A stretch of DNA of 38,444 nt from CAZKFN01 sp964552035 (GTDB lineage Bacteria > Bacteroidota > Bacteroidia > Flavobacteriales_E > Vicingaceae), in contig CAZKFN010000014.1 of NCBI GenBank assembly GCA_964552035.1, forward strand, positions 1 through 38,444, in the 5' to 3' direction. Both the position numbers and the translations under genes were made by a program. The notes under the pieces are model-generated. The model made no database searches and had not been told where the DNA came from. It was given only the letters and a program-made list of their open reading frames with translations. Positions 16,589 to 25,757 of the stretch are shown here, in pieces (the stretch's first letter is position 1; the number at the start of each line of letters is the position of its first letter).

Positions 16589-17644
16589 ATGGAAGGTCAA
16601 AAAACAAGTGAAGATATTCAAAGTACATCAACAGAGGTTACGAATCAGAGCTCATCAATAGATATTCGAGCCATCAATGAAAAAATTGAGAGAGAAAGTG
16701 CATTTGTCGATTTATTAAGAATAGAAATGCAGAAGGTGATTGTGGGTCAAAGGGACATGGTTGACCGTTTATTGATTGGTTTATTATCCGATGGGCATAT
16801 TTTATTGGAGGGTGTTCCCGGGTTGGCAAAAACATTAGCTATCAACACACTTGCTACAGCTGTTAAAGGAGACTTTAGCAGAATACAGTTTACCCCAGAC
16901 CTCTTACCGGCTGACTTAATAGGAACGATGATATACAGTCAAAAGCAAGAAGAATTTTCGATTAAAAAAGGTCCCATTTTTGCAAATTTTATTTTAGCAG
17001 ATGAAATCAACCGTGCTCCAGCAAAAGTACAATCAGCTTTATTAGAAGCTATGCAGGAAAAACAAGTTACTATTGGAGAGAAAACTTTTGAATTGCCTAA
17101 GCCTTTTTTAGTTATGGCTACTCAAAACCCTGTAGAACAAGAGGGGACATATCCTCTACCCGAAGCTCAAGTGGACCGTTTTATGCTAAAAGTTATTTTA
17201 GATTATCCTAAAAAAGAAGAAGAAAAGTTAATCATCAGGCATAACTTATCTCAGACTGGAATGCCCAAAGCTTCTCCAATTCTTACACCAAAAGACATTC
17301 TTAAATCTAGGGAGGTAGTGCGGCAGGTATATATGGATGAAAAAATAGAGCAATATATTGTAGACATCGTATTTGCAAGTCGTCGTCCTGCAGATTATGG
17401 CTTAAAGCATTTGAGCAATTTTATAACTTTTGGAGGTTCTCCAAGAGCCAGTATTAGCTTAGCTTTAGCATCAAAGGCCTATGCTTTTATTAAGCGAAGA
17501 GGGTATGTCATCCCAGAAGATGTTAGAGCTATAGCAAAAGACGTTATGAGACATAGAATTGGTTTAAGTTATGAAGCAGAGGCGGAAAATGTTACTACAG
17601 AACAAATCATCAATGAGATTTTAAATGCAGTAGAAATCCCTTAA
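16589..17644 (+). CDS. MoxR family AAA+ ATPase (first gene of the Bat locus)
   Basis: 351 residues from ATG 16589; a GTG two codons upstream is the alternative. Walker A is GVPGLAKT (residues 75-82), Walker B is FILADE (134-139), the sensor 1 region is MATQNPVEQEGTYPLPEAQ, and DRF with GGSPRAS carries the arginine and sensor 2 parts. MoxR ATPases act as chaperones that insert metals or assemble complexes together with VWA-domain partners. All the usual partners follow here: DUF58, BatA, BatB, BatC, BatD and BatE. The start of the DUF58 gene is 36 bases after the stop. The first 35 residues are S/T/E-rich and probably disordered. Confidence 0.93.
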   Translation: MEGQKTSEDIQSTSTEVTNQSSSIDIRAINEKIERESAFVDLLRIEMQKVIVGQRDMVDRLLIGLLSDGHILLEGVPGLAKTLAINTLATAVKGDFSRIQFTPDLLPADLIGTMIYSQKQEEFSIKKGPIFANFILADEINRAPAKVQSALLEAMQEKQVTIGEKTFELPKPFLVMATQNPVEQEGTYPLPEAQVDRFMLKVILDYPKKEEEKLIIRHNLSQTGMPKASPILTPKDILKSREVVRQVYMDEKIEQYIVDIVFASRRPADYGLKHLSNFITFGGSPRASISLALASKAYAFIKRRGYVIPEDVRAIAKDVMRHRIGLSYEAEAENVTTEQIINEILNAVEIP

Positions 17645-17680
17645 TCTCTATAAATTAATGCATTCTAAATCAATTTAAAA

Positions 17681-18571
17681 TTGGCAAATTCTAAGAAAAA
17701 CACCCAGGATCTTTTAAAAAAGGTTAGGAAAATTGAAATCAGAAGCCGTGGGCTTTCCAATCAAATTTTCTCAGGTGAATACCTTTCGGCATTCAAAGGG
17801 AGGGGTATGGCTTTTAGTGAGGTGCGCGATTATCAAGTTGGCGATGAAGTTCGGACCATAGATTGGAATGTAACGGCAAGATTTAATCATCCTTATGTCA
17901 AGGTTTTTGAAGAAGAACGTGAGATGACCGTAATGTTACTGGTAGATATGAGTGGCTCTAAAAATTTTGGAACAAAGGAGAAATTTAAACAAGAGTTGGT
18001 TACTGAGATTTGTGCTGTACTTGCTTTCTCAGCAATACAAAATAACGATAAGGTGGGTGTAATTTTCTTTAGCTCAAAAATTGAAAAATTTATTCCACCC
18101 AAAAAAGGAAAAAGTCATATCTTAATGATTATCAGGGAACTTATTGACTTTGAGGCAGAAGAAAAAGGAACCAACATCAAAGAAGCATTAAGGTATTTTA
18201 CATTGGCTATAAAAAAGAGAAGTACGGCATTTGTCATTTCAGATTTTATGGATCAAGATTACACCGATGAATTAAAAATAGCCAACAAAAAACATGACTT
18301 AGTTGCCTTGCAAATCGTAGATGAAAGGGAAATGGAAATTCCAAATGTGGGTTTAGTACAATTTTGGGATCCGGAAACCAAAGAAAACCGTTGGTTTGAT
18401 AGCAGTTCTGAAGAAAATAGAAAATTATATCAACTCAATGCTTTAAAACAGAAAAACCAAACTCAGGAAACTTTTAGAAAAAGCGGTGTAGATTTTGTCG
18501 AGCTAAAAACACATTTATCTTATATTCAGCCTTTGTTAAACCTATTTAAACGTAGAGGAAGTTCAAGATGA
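17681..18571 (+). CDS. DUF58 domain protein of the Bat locus
   Basis: 296 residues. The start is TTG (17681), supported by the usual N-terminus LLKKVRKIEIRSRGLSNQIF. SGEYLSAFKGRGMAFSEVRD, DEVRTIDWNVTAR and HPYVKVFEEERE are the DUF58 signature. A von Willebrand A-like fold follows with a DMSGS motif (DxSxS, metal site). No signal peptide or membrane helix is seen, so the protein is cytoplasmic. DUF58 proteins accompany MoxR in almost all such clusters and are thought to be its direct partners; no enzymatic role is established. Its stop overlaps the next start by 4 bases (ATGA). Confidence 0.92.
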   Translation: MANSKKNTQDLLKKVRKIEIRSRGLSNQIFSGEYLSAFKGRGMAFSEVRDYQVGDEVRTIDWNVTARFNHPYVKVFEEEREMTVMLLVDMSGSKNFGTKEKFKQELVTEICAVLAFSAIQNNDKVGVIFFSSKIEKFIPPKKGKSHILMIIRELIDFEAEEKGTNIKEALRYFTLAIKKRSTAFVISDFMDQDYTDELKIANKKHDLVALQIVDEREMEIPNVGLVQFWDPETKENRWFDSSSEENRKLYQLNALKQKNQTQETFRKSGVDFVELKTHLSYIQPLLNLFKRRGSSR

Positions 18572-19539
18572 AAAAGTTATTAGGCTGTCTTATTACACTT
18601 TTTTTATTTTCGGGACTTATAGCACAAGAAGCAGCTGTAAGCCTTAGCTCTAATCCTATTAAAATTGGAGAACAAACAACCTTTGAATGGGCTCTTAAAT
18701 TACCTGCAGCTATTGAAGACTACCAATACCCTAGCTTTAAAGATAGCTTGGCCAAAGGAATAGAAATCATCTCTCAATCTAAAGTAGACACTACTTTTGA
18801 AGAAGGAGATCGACCAGACAGAATTATTTTTCAGAGCATTACCATTACAGCCTGGGACAGTGGATATTATCCAATAGAACCTCTTAGTTTTATCATAGAC
18901 GGTAAAGAAATGGAATCCAAGGCACTCTTGCTAGAGGTTCATGGAATTGCACTAGAGCAAGAAGCCGATATTAAAGACATTAAAGATATTTTCTCAGTTC
19001 CCTTCTCGCTTTGGGATTGGATATTAAGCAATAAAGGAAGTATCGGAGCCATTCTTTTAATCTTGTTCTTAGCTTGGTTAGCTTATTTTTATTATAAAAA
19101 GCAAAAAAACCGTCCTAAAGAAGATGTTAAAATTGTCGTTCCTAAAGAGGCTGCAGATAAAGTTGCCTTACGTAAATTAGAAGCCCTCAAAAAAGCACAA
19201 CTTTGGCAACAAAATCAAGTTAAAGAATACTATGTTCAATTATCTTTTATTTTAAGGGAGTATATAGGAAACCGATATGAAGTCCAAGCTTTAGAGCTTA
19301 CTACAGATGAAATTATGCTTATGACAAATAAGTATTTGGATATTAGTGATACGTATAAGAAGGACCTTCAACAAACCTTGATAATTGCAGACATGGCAAA
19401 ATTTGCACGTCAAAAACCGCCTGCTGAAGAAAATGAAAGGGTATTTAAACATACTCTGGATTTTATTAAAGGCACAGCTTTAAAAGAGGAGAAAAGGGAA
19501 GAGGTTAATTCGTCCACAAAAGAGGAGGCAAAGGAATGA
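18568..19539 (+). CDS. Bat-locus membrane protein of unknown function
   Basis: 323 residues. A signal peptide ends near residue 19 (FSGLIAQ). Residues about 20-135 form a beta-sandwich-like extracytoplasmic domain. A transmembrane helix spans about 155-173 (SIGAILLILFLAWLAYFYY). The cytoplasmic part is helical and charged, with YYVQLSFILREYIGNRYEV and ADMAKFARQKP; similar helices end BatD. It sits between DUF58 and BatA, with 4-base overlaps on both sides, a position that is usual for this protein in Bacteroidetes. It resembles the DUF4381/BatD-like membrane partners of MoxR systems. Its role is not known. Confidence 0.8.
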   Translation: MKKLLGCLITLFLFSGLIAQEAAVSLSSNPIKIGEQTTFEWALKLPAAIEDYQYPSFKDSLAKGIEIISQSKVDTTFEEGDRPDRIIFQSITITAWDSGYYPIEPLSFIIDGKEMESKALLLEVHGIALEQEADIKDIKDIFSVPFSLWDWILSNKGSIGAILLILFLAWLAYFYYKKQKNRPKEDVKIVVPKEAADKVALRKLEALKKAQLWQQNQVKEYYVQLSFILREYIGNRYEVQALELTTDEIMLMTNKYLDISDTYKKDLQQTLIIADMAKFARQKPPAEENERVFKHTLDFIKGTALKEEKREEVNSSTKEEAKE

Positions 19540-20543
19540 GGTATTGGTGGAATAACATACAATTTGCTAATCCTGAATTATTCATTTTATTTTCAATAAT
19601 TCCCCTACTTGTTGTAGCTTATTTTTTATACTTAAAAAGAGCTAAAGCACTTATTGCACTTTCTTCTTTCCGGTATTTACCCTCCTCAAGCGGTAAGCTG
19701 AAGATCATCTTAAGACATCTTCCTTTTATATTAAAATTACTTGCTTTAACTGCTATTATTATGGCATTGGCCAGGCCACAATCTACTTTAAACTGGCAAA
19801 ATGTTAACCAAGAAGGTATAGATATTGTAATCAGCATGGACATCTCGGGGAGTATGATGGCTGAAGACTTAAAGCCCAATAGACTTGAAGCTTCTAAAGA
19901 CATAGCTATAGAGTTTATTAATGCAAGGCCTAACGATAGAATTGGGCTTGTTATATTTAGTGGAGAGAGTTTTACTCAAGCTCCCTTAACTACTGATCAT
20001 GCAGTATTAAAAAATCTTTTTAAAGATGTAAAAAATGGAATGATTGAAGATGGTACAGCTATTGGTTTAGGATTGGCTACAGCCGTTAATCGTCTGAGAG
20101 AAAGTGATGCCAAAAGTAGAGTAGTTATTTTACTGACCGATGGAGAAAATAACAAAGGTTCTATTCCTCCATTAACCGCCGCAGAAATTGCAAGAGAGTT
20201 TGGAGTAAGAGTATATACTATTGGAATAGGTGCACATGGAACTGCTCCTTTCCCCTACAAAACTCCTTTTGGAACTACAGCTTATCAAAATGTAGAGGTT
20301 AAAATTGATGAAGCGACCATGCGTGAAATATCAGACATGACTGGTGGAGAATATTATAGAGCAACAAATAACAGGAGTTTAACTGCTATTTACAAAGAAA
20401 TTGATCAATTGGAAAAATCTAAAATAGAAGTTACAGAATTCCGCAAAAAGAAAGAAGAATTTTTCTACTTTGCACTATTTGCAAGTATTGCATTATTCTT
20501 AAGCTTTCTATTAGAAAATACCTATTTACGAACAATAAATTAA
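19536..20543 (+). CDS. batA: BatA, von Willebrand A domain membrane protein
   Basis: 335 residues. Two N-terminal membrane helices (about 14-33 and 62-79) are followed by a VWA domain (about 93-275) and a C-terminal helix near 310-325. The metal-ion-dependent adhesion site is intact: MDISGSM (D102, DxSxS), a threonine in FTQAPLTTDHAV and LLTDGENNKG. VWA domains bind a partner through the metal ion, presumably another Bat protein or a client of the MoxR ATPase. Its start overlaps the previous stop (ATGA), and batB starts directly after its stop. Confidence 0.93.
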   Translation: MRYWWNNIQFANPELFILFSIIPLLVVAYFLYLKRAKALIALSSFRYLPSSSGKLKIILRHLPFILKLLALTAIIMALARPQSTLNWQNVNQEGIDIVISMDISGSMMAEDLKPNRLEASKDIAIEFINARPNDRIGLVIFSGESFTQAPLTTDHAVLKNLFKDVKNGMIEDGTAIGLGLATAVNRLRESDAKSRVVILLTDGENNKGSIPPLTAAEIAREFGVRVYTIGIGAHGTAPFPYKTPFGTTAYQNVEVKIDEATMREISDMTGGEYYRATNNRSLTAIYKEIDQLEKSKIEVTEFRKKKEEFFYFALFASIALFLSFLLENTYLRTIN

Positions 20544-21575
20544 ATGTTTAGAATAGAGCATACATGGGTTTTGTGGGGGTTAGCACTCCTTCCTTTGATG
20601 ATAATAATTTTCTTTATCATCAGACGATGGAGAAAAAATGCACGTCAGAAATTTGCCGAGTCTGCACTCTTTGAACAATTAATGCCTGCATATTCTCCAA
20701 CCAGGTACAATTTGCGTTTTATCTTTTTTCTAATTGGGTTTGCCTTCCTTTTATTAGGACTTGCCAATCCACAAGTTGGAACCAAATTAGAAGAAGTAAA
20801 AAGAGAAGGTATAGACCTGATTATTGCCGTTGACGTCAGCAACAGTATGAATGCTACAGACATTTCTCCTACTCGATTAGAGCGTGCAAAAATGGCTATG
20901 CAACAGTTGGTAGGAAAACTAAGAGGGGATCGTTTGGGAATTTTGGTTTTTGCAGGTGAAGCATATACTCAATTGCCTATTACTACAGATTATGCTGCGG
21001 CGAAGTTGTTTTTAAACACCATTAGCACAGATATTGTACCTGTTCAAGGAACCAACATAGCCTCAGTAATTGAACTGGCCATAGAGTCTTTTGATTATGA
21101 AAGTGGAGGAAGTAAAGCCTTAGTTATAGTAACTGATGGTGAAAACCATGAACCTCATGCTATAACAGCTGCAGAAAAGGCAGCAAAAAAGGGAATTAAT
21201 ATTTATACCATTGGTATGGGAACCCCTAATGGAGCTCCAATTCCTGTCTTTAACAATGGTGTTCAAACAGGATATAGGCAAGACAAAGATGGAAATACAA
21301 TTATTACCAGTTTAAATGAAGACATGTTAAAAGAGATCTCTGGAATTGGAAATGGAATTTATATCAGGGCTACAACTGCATCTGTTGGTTTTGAAAGAAT
21401 AATTGATAACTTAAGTGGCTTAGACCAAGCTGAATTTGAAAGCAGTATGTATACTGATTATGAAGATCGATTTCAATTTTTTTTAGGAGCAGCATTTATC
21501 TTTATATTATTCGCTATCTTATTGAATGAAAAGAAAAGTAAGTGGCGTAAAAAAATTCAATTATTTGAAGAGTGA
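20544..21575 (+). CDS. batB: BatB, von Willebrand A domain membrane protein
   Basis: 343 residues, same architecture as BatA: helices at about 8-26 and 57-74, VWA from about 88, and a final helix near 310-327. The metal site reads VDVSNSM (D97), YTQLPITTDYAA and IVTDGENHEP. The pair probably arose by duplication and may form a hetero-oligomer in the inner membrane with the VWA domains on the same side. The ATG follows the batA stop with no gap, and the stop overlaps the batC start by 4 bases (GTGA). Confidence 0.93.
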   Translation: MFRIEHTWVLWGLALLPLMIIIFFIIRRWRKNARQKFAESALFEQLMPAYSPTRYNLRFIFFLIGFAFLLLGLANPQVGTKLEEVKREGIDLIIAVDVSNSMNATDISPTRLERAKMAMQQLVGKLRGDRLGILVFAGEAYTQLPITTDYAAAKLFLNTISTDIVPVQGTNIASVIELAIESFDYESGGSKALVIVTDGENHEPHAITAAEKAAKKGINIYTIGMGTPNGAPIPVFNNGVQTGYRQDKDGNTIITSLNEDMLKEISGIGNGIYIRATTASVGFERIIDNLSGLDQAEFESSMYTDYEDRFQFFLGAAFIFILFAILLNEKKSKWRKKIQLFEE

Positions 21576-22324
21576 GTACAAAAATCTTACATATCGTTAT
21601 TTTATTGCTCTTTCCCAGCGTATTGAGTGCACAATCTGCTTCTCAAGATATTCGGGAGGGCAACAAGGCCTATGGTGACAATAATTTTGAAAAGGCAGAA
21701 GAGTTTTTTAGAAGAAGTATTCAAAAAGATAATGGATTAATGGAGTCTTCCTATAATTTGGGAAATAGTTTATATCGTCAAGGAAAATATAAAGATGCTG
21801 CACGATACTTTGAATTAGCAGCTTCTAGAACTGAAGATGCTCAAAAAAAATCAGAGATATATCATAATCTAGGTAATTCTCTATTAAAGTCTGATAACAT
21901 CAAAGAAAGTATTGAAGCTTATAAAAACGCACTAAGGCAAAATCCTGAAAATGAAGAAAGTAGATATAATTTAGTTTATGCTAATAGATTATTAGAGCAA
22001 CAGCAAGAAGAAGATCAAAAAAACGAGAATCAAGACGAACAGAACGATCAAGATGATCAACAAGACCAAGACGGAGATAATAAAGAGAATGAAAACGAAG
22101 AGGAGCAAAATCAAGATCAGGAAGACAGCTCCAATGAGGAACAAAATGAAGAACAAGAAGAACAACAACAACAACAACAACAACTACAACAACAAAAGGA
22201 TCTTTCTAGAGATGATGCAGAACGTATGCTAGAAGCACTTAATGAAGAAGAGAAAAAAATTCAAGAAAAATTAAAAAAGAAAGATGTTAAATCAATTGAT
22301 ATAGAAATAGAAAAAGATTGGTAG
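21572..22324 (+). CDS. batC: BatC, TPR protein with acidic glutamine-rich tail
   Basis: 250 residues, GTG start overlapping the batB stop. A signal peptide ends near residue 19 (PSVLSAQ). Three TPR-like repeats lie between about 25 and 135 (GNKAYGDNNFEKAEEFFRRS, YNLGNSLYRQGKYKDAARYF, YHNLGNSLLKSDNIKESIEA). About 80 residues of E, N, D and Q follow, including a CAA repeat tract, and then a short charged helix. TPR domains mediate protein contacts, here probably in the periplasm next to BatA/B. The tail is low-complexity and its length is likely variable. Confidence 0.9.
   Translation: MSTKILHIVILLLFPSVLSAQSASQDIREGNKAYGDNNFEKAEEFFRRSIQKDNGLMESSYNLGNSLYRQGKYKDAARYFELAASRTEDAQKKSEIYHNLGNSLLKSDNIKESIEAYKNALRQNPENEESRYNLVYANRLLEQQQEEDQKNENQDEQNDQDDQQDQDGDNKENENEEEQNQDQEDSSNEEQNEEQEEQQQQQQQLQQQKDLSRDDAERMLEALNEEEKKIQEKLKKKDVKSIDIEIEKDW
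22161..22196 (+). repeat. Trinucleotide (AAC/CAA) tract in batC
   Basis: A run of AAC units with one TAC interruption, encoding seven Q, one L and then three more Q. The unit is three bases, so slippage would change length without shifting the frame. Confidence 0.9.
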
Positions 22325-24102
22325 TGAGAACATTTATAACCCTTATATTGATTGTATTTTTTACTTCAGTTTCAGCTGATCAAGTTCAGTTTACTGCTGA
22401 AGTAAGCCATAGCCGAGTAGAAACTGGACAACAATTTAAAATTACTTATGCGATTAATGCTAGAAATAATAATTTTGAATTGCCCGATTTTTCTCCATTT
22501 AGAATTACCCAAGGTCCGTTTTCATCTAGCAGCATGCAGATTATCAATGGACAAAGAAGTGTGCAAACTTCATTAACTTATGTTTTAGTAACCTACGAAG
22601 AAGGTACGCATCACATTCCCCCTGCAAAGATTAATATTAACGGAAAGGTGTACGAAAGTAATGCAATTGATATTGATGTTGTAAGTTCGGGCAGCAATGA
22701 CCAACAAGGAACGAATGGAATTAAAGAGAATAGGAATGTTTACCTGACCGCCACCGTAGATAAGCAAGAAGCTTATGTGGGTGAAAAGGTAACCGTTAGC
22801 TACAAACTTTTTTCTAAAATTACTTTAAACAACCTCAATTTAGAAAAGGGCCCTGAACTCAATGGGTTTTGGTCTCATGATATTAAAAGTATTTACGATA
22901 AAATTGAGATAAAAAGGGAAATTATTAATGGAGAGCCCTACAACACTACCACATTACAACAAACTATCTTATATCCTCAACGATCTGGAACGTTAACTAT
23001 TGACCCTATGAAGTTGAAATTAGTAGTTACCGTTCAAAACGAAGGCGGAAGTAGACGTTCGTTTTTTGATCAGTTTTTTGGAGGGTATGAACAGAAGGAG
23101 GTTGTTGTGGCCAGTCAGCCAATTGAAATTGAAGTAAAGCCACTGCCTTCAGCAAATAAAAGAACAGACTTTACAGGTGCTGTAGGAGATTTTGAAATGC
23201 AAATTCAAAGCAATAAGGATAGTGTCAAAGTCAACGATGCTATCGATTTAAAAGTTGTAATAAAAGGAAAAGGAAACCTCCCTTTTATTTCAACCCCACA
23301 GTTGGATTTACCTTCTGGTTTTGAGGTATACGACCCTAAAATAGAAAATAAATACTCAACTAATTTTAATGGCTCAAATGGTGCTAAAGAATTTCACTAT
23401 TTAATTATTCCTCGTCATGAAGGAGATTATATTATCGAACCATATATCTTTAGTTATTTTGATTTAGCTTCCAAAACGTATCAAACCATAGCTTCGGACT
23501 CTTTATTAATTCATGTTGCCAAGGAAGAGGGAAACAATGAGGCAATCATATATCAGAGTCCACAAAAAGAAAAAGTAGAATTACTTAATTCCGATATTCG
23601 ATTTATTAAAATTAATAATTTAAGTCTCCTCACCATTGAAGATTTATTTTATGGTTCCTTGAGTTTTTATTTGACTCTGCTTCTTTTGGTACTTCTTCTT
23701 GTAGGAGTTTGGCTTTATGCTAAAAAACAAAAGCATTTGCAAGCTGACCAAGTAGGATTAAAAAAGGCTAAAGCAAATAAAATGGCCAATAAACGATTGG
23801 CTAGGGCTAATAAATATCTAAAAGAACAAAACTTAGTCTTATTCTACGAAGAAATTTCCGCCGCACTTTATGGCTATTTTTCAGATAAGTTCAACCTAGA
23901 AGTGGCTAACTTATCTCTCGATAAAATTCAAACTTTACTAAGCGAAATAGATTCAGAAAACAGCATTAATCCATTGTTAAGATCTACCTTAGAAGAAGCA
24001 GAAATGGCGAGATTTACTCAAGGCCAAAGTATAAATGCCCCTGCATTGTATCAAAATGCTGTTGAAATTATTAGTCAAACTGAAAACTTAAATAAAGCAT
24101 GA
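22324..24102 (+). CDS. batD: BatD family membrane protein
   Basis: 592 residues from GTG 22324, which overlaps the batC stop by one base (TAGTG); a TTG at 22318 is the alternative start. A signal peptide ends near VSADQ. Beta-sandwich domains fill the extracytoplasmic part (for example ETGQQFKITYAIN, AYVGEKVTVSYKLFSKI, VNDAIDLKVVIKGKGN). A membrane helix lies near residues 445-468 (LSFYLTLLLLVLLLVGVWLYA). A helical cytoplasmic end includes YYEEI-type and ANLSLDKIQ segments and EEAEMARFTQG. BatD is the large scaffold-like member of the locus. The stop overlaps the batE start by 4 bases. Confidence 0.92.
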   Translation: MRTFITLILIVFFTSVSADQVQFTAEVSHSRVETGQQFKITYAINARNNNFELPDFSPFRITQGPFSSSSMQIINGQRSVQTSLTYVLVTYEEGTHHIPPAKININGKVYESNAIDIDVVSSGSNDQQGTNGIKENRNVYLTATVDKQEAYVGEKVTVSYKLFSKITLNNLNLEKGPELNGFWSHDIKSIYDKIEIKREIINGEPYNTTTLQQTILYPQRSGTLTIDPMKLKLVVTVQNEGGSRRSFFDQFFGGYEQKEVVVASQPIEIEVKPLPSANKRTDFTGAVGDFEMQIQSNKDSVKVNDAIDLKVVIKGKGNLPFISTPQLDLPSGFEVYDPKIENKYSTNFNGSNGAKEFHYLIIPRHEGDYIIEPYIFSYFDLASKTYQTIASDSLLIHVAKEEGNNEAIIYQSPQKEKVELLNSDIRFIKINNLSLLTIEDLFYGSLSFYLTLLLLVLLLVGVWLYAKKQKHLQADQVGLKKAKANKMANKRLARANKYLKEQNLVLFYEEISAALYGYFSDKFNLEVANLSLDKIQTLLSEIDSENSINPLLRSTLEEAEMARFTQGQSINAPALYQNAVEIISQTENLNKA

Positions 24103-24857
24103 AGAGGATAACTATAGTTTTATTCATACTTTTTACATTCTCGTCTGTTAGGGCTTCTACCGAAGTTATGGAACAGTTTATCTCAGGTAATAATGCTTAT
24201 GAAAAAGGAGAATATAAAGAAGCAATTGACAATTATGAAACAGTACTAGCCAAGGGCTATTTTTCAGCTGAATTGCACTATAACCTAGGAAATGCTTATT
24301 TCAAATATGAAGATATAGCACAAGCTATACTACATTATGAAAAAGCTTTAAAGATTAAACCTAATTTTAAAGATGCAGCCTATAACTTAAGCATTGCTAA
24401 TGCAAAAACTATAGATAAAATAGAAGCCCTACCTGAATTATTTATCTACCGTTGGTGGAAAAGCATATACCACCTATTTTCCATTACAGGTTGGACAACT
24501 TTACTTTTTACTTTTGTTTTTATTGCCCTTATTGGTTACAGCACCTATCTTTTAAGTAGGAAAATAAAACTTAAAAAACTCTCTTTTTATTCTGCCTCTA
24601 TTACGTTATCCCTCGCTCTAGTATGTTGGTTAATGGCGGCTTCTCAAAATCGTAACCTTCATGCTATTGATTTCGCTATTATTCTTAATCCAACGGTAAA
24701 TATCAACAGTTCGCCTTCAGCAGGAAGTTCTAAACTTTTTGTTTTGCACAAGGGTACAAAAGTAAGAGTAGAAGACCATAAAGGGGAATGGGCTAACATT
24801 TCACTACCCAATGGAAATAAAGGATGGATTAAAAAAGAAGTTTTAGGGGATATATAA
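24099..24857 (+). CDS. batE: BatE, TPR and SH3-like membrane protein
   Basis: 252 residues. A signal peptide covers about 1-19. TPR repeats span about 28-105 (GNNAYEKGEYKEAIDNYETV, YNLGNAYFKYEDIAQAILHY). Two membrane helices lie at about 127-152 and 163-180. A C-terminal bacterial SH3 domain (about 190-250) has VNINSSPSAGSSKLFVLHKG and GEWANISLPNGNKGWIKKEV. SH3b domains often bind peptidoglycan, so BatE may tie the complex to the wall. It is the last gene of the locus; the next gene is convergent. Confidence 0.92.
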   Translation: MKRITIVLFILFTFSSVRASTEVMEQFISGNNAYEKGEYKEAIDNYETVLAKGYFSAELHYNLGNAYFKYEDIAQAILHYEKALKIKPNFKDAAYNLSIANAKTIDKIEALPELFIYRWWKSIYHLFSITGWTTLLFTFVFIALIGYSTYLLSRKIKLKKLSFYSASITLSLALVCWLMAASQNRNLHAIDFAIILNPTVNINSSPSAGSSKLFVLHKGTKVRVEDHKGEWANISLPNGNKGWIKKEVLGDI

Positions 24858-24869
24858 AACTCCCCTTTT
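24845..24869 (+). terminator. Weak hairpin after batE
   Basis: AGGGGA (24845-24850) pairs with TCCCCT (24861-24866) across a 10-base loop that contains the batE stop codon, followed by TTT. The stem is short and the T-run is brief. Confidence 0.35.
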
Positions 24870-24874
24870 ATGAT

Positions 24875-25504
24875 CTAATTATACCTAACTTTCATGTTGT
24901 AAATGTACAAGGAGTCTCCCTCATCAAAGTCCTCTTTAGTAATAGGATCAGTTCCAAGCAGTTCTCCCAAATTTTCAATAGTATAATTCCCAGGATAGTT
25001 TCCACTTATTGTAAAACTGGATTGATTAAACCGAAAGATACATAGAGGAATATGAAAATTGGAAGTATTTCCTATACCAAATAATATAACTAACGTAGTG
25101 TCGCCACCTTCAAAATCACCAGGAAAGGTAATGCTAGCATAAATTGAATCATTTGATATAAAGTAATTTGTGGAATCTTTAATACCACTTTCTTTATCCG
25201 TTTGATATAAAAACCCATTGCTAAAAGAATATAGGGCATTTACAAAATTCTTTTCTAAAGTTTTATCATAATCACTTGGCGTCATATAATCTTTGGGGTC
25301 TATACCATCAGTATTAATTTCCTTATGGTCCGTCCAAAGTCTAAAACTTTTATCATAAATTTGTTTAAATGCTAAGCCTTCTCCATTATTTGTTTTAGGT
25401 TCAACCTTAGCCTCCTCATCCTTCTCATCTTTTTTACATGCTTGGAAAACCCCACCAATTAACAATATTAAAATTAGGGAGGTTAAATTTGTTATTTTCT
25501 TCAT
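24875..25504 (-). CDS. Lipoprotein of unknown function
   Basis: 209 residues. A lipoprotein signal (residues 1-22, KKITNLTSLILILLIGGVFQ then AC, the lipidated cysteine) is followed by a charged K/D/E linker and a soluble domain. I do not recognise a family. Notable segments are FKQIYDKSFRLWTDHKE, YDKTLEKNFVNALYSFSNGF and late beta-rich stretches such as TTLVILFGIGNTSNF. It would sit at a membrane facing the periplasm or the cell surface. An exact -7 motif lies upstream (complement of 25567-25574, TATATTTG) with a possible TTG 23 bases further, slightly too far. The gene is convergent with batE. Confidence 0.75.
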   Translation of the reverse strand: MKKITNLTSLILILLIGGVFQACKKDEKDEEAKVEPKTNNGEGLAFKQIYDKSFRLWTDHKEINTDGIDPKDYMTPSDYDKTLEKNFVNALYSFSNGFLYQTDKESGIKDSTNYFISNDSIYASITFPGDFEGGDTTLVILFGIGNTSNFHIPLCIFRFNQSSFTISGNYPGNYTIENLGELLGTDPITKEDFDEGDSLYIYNMKVRYN

Positions 25505-25722
25505 AGTGTTGATGTTTTTATTTTTATATTATTTTTAATCTATGTTGTATTTACATAAATTTTAGTCAAATATAAAAAAATAGTACGCATATAGCTCCAA
25601 AAAGCAACTTAGTTATTCATTTATTAAATAAACATTCTGGAATCCCCTCATTTTATCATCTTTTAATGAGGATTTTAATTGAAAACAATACAACTTAAGA
25701 TTACTATCTAAGCATTTATATT

Positions 25723-25730
25723 TAATTTTG
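25723..25730 (+). promoter_or_regulatory. -7 type motif TAATTTTG before the lipoprotein gene
   Basis: Exact TAnnTTTG, 28 bases before the ATG at 25758. It overlaps a TTG that could be mistaken for a start codon. No clear -33 element is visible. Confidence 0.3.
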
Positions 25731-25757
25731 ATTTTTTATAACATACATTTTATTTTT

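Noticed and set aside
21992..22183. Minus-strand frame of almost only leucine, isoleucine and valine
   Set aside because: Antisense of the E/Q/D-rich batC tail. Not a membrane protein gene.
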